DNA of 64,000 nt from Trebouxia sp. TZW2008 (Eukaryota > Chlorophyta > Trebouxiophyceae > Trebouxiales > Trebouxiaceae). The notes under the pieces are model-generated. The model saw nothing but the letters and a program-made list of their open reading frames with translations, was not told the origin of the DNA and ran no database searches. The stretch spans positions 105,496 through 169,495 of the forward strand of contig BDIU01000083.1 of the NCBI GenBank assembly GCA_002118135.1, written 5' to 3'. A program made the translations under genes and the position numbers. Below are positions 61,346 to 64,000 of the stretch, in pieces (the stretch's first letter is position 1; every line of letters begins with the position of its first letter).

Positions 61346-61522
61346 ATGGCTGTCGTGAAGACAGTTTTAGGCATAATCACTATCGTGTTCATCGTGTGTT
61401 TAATAGCAAGTTGCATCATTTTTGATTGCTTCTATGAGCACCGCTTACGACAACCTGAAAAAGCATTTGGAGCTGGCGATAAGGCAATTAAAAGAATTCA
61501 AGGAAACCAAGAAAAAGTTTGA
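61346..61522 (+). CDS. Small single-pass membrane protein (island ORF 0)
   Basis: 58 aa from ATG 61346. One hydrophobic helix (TVLGIITIVFIVCLIASCII) is followed by a basic tail (EHRLRQPEKAF). It begins just after repeat R1. Its end overlaps the next ORF in another frame by about 90 bp. No family recognised; small membrane peptides of this form are common in viruses but not diagnostic. Confidence 0.45.
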   Translation: MAVVKTVLGIITIVFIVCLIASCIIFDCFYEHRLRQPEKAFGAGDKAIKRIQGNQEKV

Positions 61523-61604
61523 CGTCGAGGAGCTCTGCAGCCTAGAGAGCCAAGTCACTGATTTGATAACTGAGCTGATAGACGCCACTGAAGAAGAGGC
61601 ATGA
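61434..61604 (+). CDS. Small coiled-coil protein (island ORF 1)
   Basis: 56 aa from ATG 61434. Strongly helical and charged (NLKKHLELAIRQLKEFKETK, then ESQVTDLITELIDATEEEA) with a heptad-like leucine pattern. It starts inside ORF 0 in a different frame and its TGA overlaps the ATG of ORF 2 as ATGA. Confidence 0.5.
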   Translation: MSTAYDNLKKHLELAIRQLKEFKETKKKFDVEELCSLESQVTDLITELIDATEEEA

Positions 61605-61786
61605 ACGATACAGAGATCAAGGCAGCCCTAGAGGGTATTCTAAAAGCGACTTCGAAGACTACGTTCAGCCCCAGAGATAAAGCGCTGCTTAGGAGCCTTC
61701 TCAACACAATCGAGTTCTCAATTCTAGCATGCCCAGTCCAGCCAGAAAGTTCTTGCCCACCTGCAGTTTCTGCAACAAAGAGCTAG
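61601..61786 (+). CDS. Small protein of unknown function (island ORF 2)
   Basis: 61 aa from the ATG in the ATGA overlap with ORF 1. The first part is helical (DTEIKAALEGILKATSK, then DKALLRSLLNTIEFSI). The last about 19 residues are encoded by DNA shared in another frame with ORF 3. Family not recognised. Confidence 0.45.
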   Translation: MNDTEIKAALEGILKATSKTTFSPRDKALLRSLLNTIEFSILACPVQPESSCPPAVSATKS

Positions 61787-61968
61787 AGATCATCGCCTCT
61801 GACCTAGTCAATACAAACACCAAGATCACCTACGACGAGGCTCGAAATGCGCACCTTCACCTCAACGTGATCCTCAGGCACTATATCCTAGCAGCAAGGG
61901 CGGCAGGGTACGCAGCGGCTGCAGAGCTTCCCGCTTCTACACCACCTCCCACCCCAAGTAGGTCATGA
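61729..61968 (+). CDS. Small CxxC protein (island ORF 3)
   Basis: 79 aa from ATG 61729, inside the end of ORF 2 in a different frame. It has one CSFC knuckle (residues about 12-15), then a helical stretch with His residues (ARNAHLHLNVILRHYILAAR) and a Pro-rich tail, ending just before repeat R2. The Cys/His set could bind a metal, but no known finger was matched. Confidence 0.5.
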   Translation: MPSPARKFLPTCSFCNKELEIIASDLVNTNTKITYDEARNAHLHLNVILRHYILAARAAGYAAAAELPASTPPPTPSRS

Positions 61969-61980
61969 GTCAGACAATTC

Positions 61981-62730
61981 ACAACATTGACCACTGACCA
62001 TTTGCCGTTACTAAGCATTTTCAGAGTTACATCATGATTATGTCATGGAGTTTGCATTACTAAGCAGGGAGAGCATCACTAAAAAAACACTGCACCTTCC
62101 CAGGCTAGGTTTTGTGAAGCTGAAAGCAGGGGGGTTTCTGACTAGGTCCAAAACCCGACAACCCCTGTTTCCCATGTCATTTGTTCTTATTTCTATTGTC
62201 GTTGTTGTCACAGTACTTAGTGTAGTAGTGTAGAGTAGGGACGCCCCACCTTCCCACCTTCCCAAGAAAGGTTTGTAGAATTGGAAGTTGCTCGTACTTT
62301 AGGCTCTCAGGAGAGAGTGAGTGGGAACCTGCTGAGCTGGAAAGGTTACTAAAATCATGTCAAACCAGGGTCGCACACACGCACTACCCCTGTCTTTGCG
62401 CCGCTTGCGGCGCTGCCCTTCATACAACCTTGGGGGACTCTAACATAATACACTCAAATTCAAACTTTCGAGTGTCTGCACGCAGAGCTACTGATAGCTG
62501 TACGCAGTGGCTGCAGAGGCTGTGCCCAGAGCGCGCACTGTGCAGGCGCTGACGCTACAGTCATGTGGCGCTGATCCCACAGCAGCGCCACGCAGTTTCT
62601 GCAGAAGTTGGGCCAAAACCTATTGAATTCCCCAGGATTCGGGTAGGATTCGAACAGGATGACATAACATTGGTTTTTTCTGCGTGCAGACATGTCGAGT
62701 TCTGATTTCTTTTAGATTCTGTCTGTTTGC
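61981..62730. repeat. Direct repeat R2 of the island
   Basis: Diverged direct copy of R1 (same block order, several indels), immediately downstream of the ORF cascade and ending gattctgtctgttt. Together R1 and R2 bracket a 0.65 kb internal segment. Confidence 0.8.
62398..62413. other. GC-rich palindrome in R2
   Basis: Same gcgccgc-TT-gcggcgc hairpin as in R1, unchanged. Confidence 0.85.
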
Positions 62731-62948
62731 CTATCTCACCACTGACCATTTGCTATGACTAAGCATTTACAGGATTATGTCATGACTGTGTCACGGAGTT
62801 CCCTTACTGTGCAGGAAGAGCATGAGTAAAACCTTGAAAACGCTAGGTTTTACTGTTTGAACACAGATAGTCATCTGTCAACCCTAGTGTAGTAGAGTAA
62901 TGCCTCAGCTCCCCAGCTTCCCGAGAAACGTAGACAGAATCCTGCATA

Positions 62949-63556
62949 CCGTACCGCTTTTAAAGATCGTCGATTTATATATTAATTGCCTATTTAGGCG
63001 ACGACGCTATAATGTCAATAAACAATGAATATCGCCTAGCGACAATGGCCAAAAAATAAGGAATATTGGTCGTCATTTGCGGAATTAAGAGCGTGAAAGA
63101 GCCCTGTGGATGATGCAAGACCGCGCATGCATTTTCAGGCTGCGCACAACGCAACATGCATGCGCAAATTGTCCAATGCCTCTAATCTGGATGTCATAGC
63201 CATGCAGCCATTACATGAGCAGTCAAAGCTAGAGCTTATGGCTTTGATGCGCTGAGTAACGCCATGAGTAAGGTTGTCGAATTGCATGTACATGGGCCAG
63301 ACCGGACGCCTGCAATGTACTGCTTGACTTGCTGTGTTCGTTCGTTTGACTTGTGCATTCAGACTGCTGAAAAGGGGGGAGTGGATTGCTCATTTTGCGG
63401 TGCCCGATCTGCATTAGAGTCATTCAACAAATTGTCATCAGGCCGCGACCATCATTAAAGATATTGAAATATTGAAACGATGATTTAATCGCCATTTGTT
63501 TATTAATTCCAGGCCCGACGATCATTAAAAACAGACGATCTTTAAAAGCGGTACGG
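62949..63556. mobile_element. 608 bp DNA transposon (MITE-like) with 23 bp TIRs
   Basis: Perfect terminal inverted repeats: left 62949-62971 begins ccgtaccgcttttaaag, right 63534-63556 ends ctttaaaagcggtacgg. They are flanked by TA on both sides (62947-62948 and 63557-63558). Comparison with R2 shows the empty site, so the element inserted into R3 with TA duplication, as Tc1/mariner-type elements do. It is too small for a transposase and so is non-autonomous. It contains one small ORF. Confidence 0.9.
63264..63458 (+). CDS. Small Cys-rich, zinc-ribbon-like ORF inside the transposon
   Basis: 64 aa from ATG 63264. Two Cys knuckles, CLTCC and CSFC, about 17 residues apart, as in small zinc ribbons; ends SSGRDHH. 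It lies entirely between the TIRs. The CSFC knuckle resembles that of island ORF 3, but the rest does not. Whether it is expressed is unknown. Confidence 0.4.
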   Translation: MSKVVELHVHGPDRTPAMYCLTCCVRSFDLCIQTAEKGGVDCSFCGARSALESFNKLSSGRDHH

Positions 63557-63650
63557 TAACTCAGGCTTTGGATCTTAGCAGGGAATGAGTGTGGAGCTGC
63601 TGAGCTGCGAGGTCATGTTGCAAGAGTGTTTTCCGACAGTGGTGGTGTCG

Positions 63651-64000
63651 AAGTGACACTGTTAACTGTTGAAACCGTTGTACGCACAGCAGTTCTTGCA
63701 GGAAGAAGTATGCAAGATAGATTAACGCGCTGAGTAAGCAGCATTAAAAAGGGACCCTGTCCATGTGATCATGGAAACAGTCACCACGTGACAGCCAACC
63801 CGCTCCTGGGCCAGCCAGCAGTGAAAGACACAAGACCTCAGTGCTTAGAGGCTTGCAACCTGCAATAAAGAAGCTGAAACAACAGACTTGCCCAGCCAGT
63901 TGATCAAACTGATCTGACAAATCATGGACTTCAGTGCCTGTCTTCAAGGCAATGTAAGTGCTCGTGAAGTGTAAGACAACCTTGCGGAGGTTGCATTACA
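63651..64000. other. Right edge, no gene recognised
   Basis: A minus-strand open frame at 63744-63947 reads a hydrophobic, Cys-containing stretch with no family match. It could belong to a gene continuing outside the window. Confidence 0.3.

Larger units (their letters stand above)
62738..63650. repeat. Truncated third copy R3, split by a transposon
   Basis: Starts ccactgaccatttgct at 62742 and follows R2 up to gtagacagaatcctgca. It resumes after the inserted element at 63559 with actcaggctttgg, gggaatgagtgtg and gctgctgagctg, matching the R2 blocks ctttaggctctcagg, agagtgagtggg and ctgctgagctgg. It fades by about 63650. Confidence 0.7.

Noticed and set aside
61328..61980. Island as a typical LTR retrotransposon
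   Set aside because: No reverse transcriptase, no convincing primer-binding site or purine tract, and repeats are strongly diverged; the label was left open.
1..64000. tRNA, rRNA or bacterial operon structure
   Set aside because: No cloverleaf, rRNA or Shine-Dalgarno-led gene series was recognised on reading both strands.

Overview
This window looks like nuclear DNA of an intron-rich eukaryote, most likely a green alga (Chlorophyta, possibly Trebouxiophyceae). The genus cannot be named from sequence alone. The evidence is many short exons split by mostly 80-1300 bp GT-AG introns ending in TGCAG, plant-like versions of PRL1, SCAMP and an LRB-type BTB protein, a mitochondrial BCKDH E1-beta and an organellar EngB GTPase, plus NEK and CFAP210-like proteins typical of ciliated lineages. 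Exon models below were built by hand from splice signals, reading phase and family resemblance. They are phase-consistent except at one stated junction (TRAPPC11 exons 1-2).

Layout, left to right: the 3' part of PRL1, a WD40 spliceosome factor (+, 84-3964); a BTB-BACK protein of the LRB/POB1 type (-, 5436-7992); a 17-exon NEK1-like kinase (-, 8107-17304); an uncharacterised repeat protein with ANCHR-like motifs (-, 18648-19925); a secretory carrier membrane protein, SCAMP (+, 20460-23461); the TRAPP subunit TRAPPC11 (+, 24467-36674); BCKDH E1-beta (-, 37221-40251); a CSDE1/Unr-like cold-shock-domain protein (+, 40761-50074); an intronless coiled-coil ORF (+, 50693-51211); the GTPase EngB (-, 51809-53041); a CFAP210/CCDC173-like ciliary protein (-, 53761-60028); and a repeat-rich island at 60.5-63.7 kb. 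The genes are unrelated housekeeping genes, not an operon-like pathway. SCAMP and TRAPPC11 both act in membrane traffic, and NEK and CFAP210 both point to cilia.

Two things stand out. First, introns of at least six genes hold decayed tandem copies of a neighbouring exon together with its splice site ("exon fossils"), often in ladders of two to five copies of graded decay. Second, the 60.5-63.7 kb island has about 0.75-0.8 kb direct repeats around a compact cascade of four overlapping small ORFs (a membrane peptide, a coiled coil, an unknown and a CxxC protein). This style is virus- or mobile-element-like and unlike the host genes. A third, partial repeat copy is interrupted by a 608 bp transposon with 23 bp perfect inverted repeats, a TA target duplication and its own small Cys-rich ORF.
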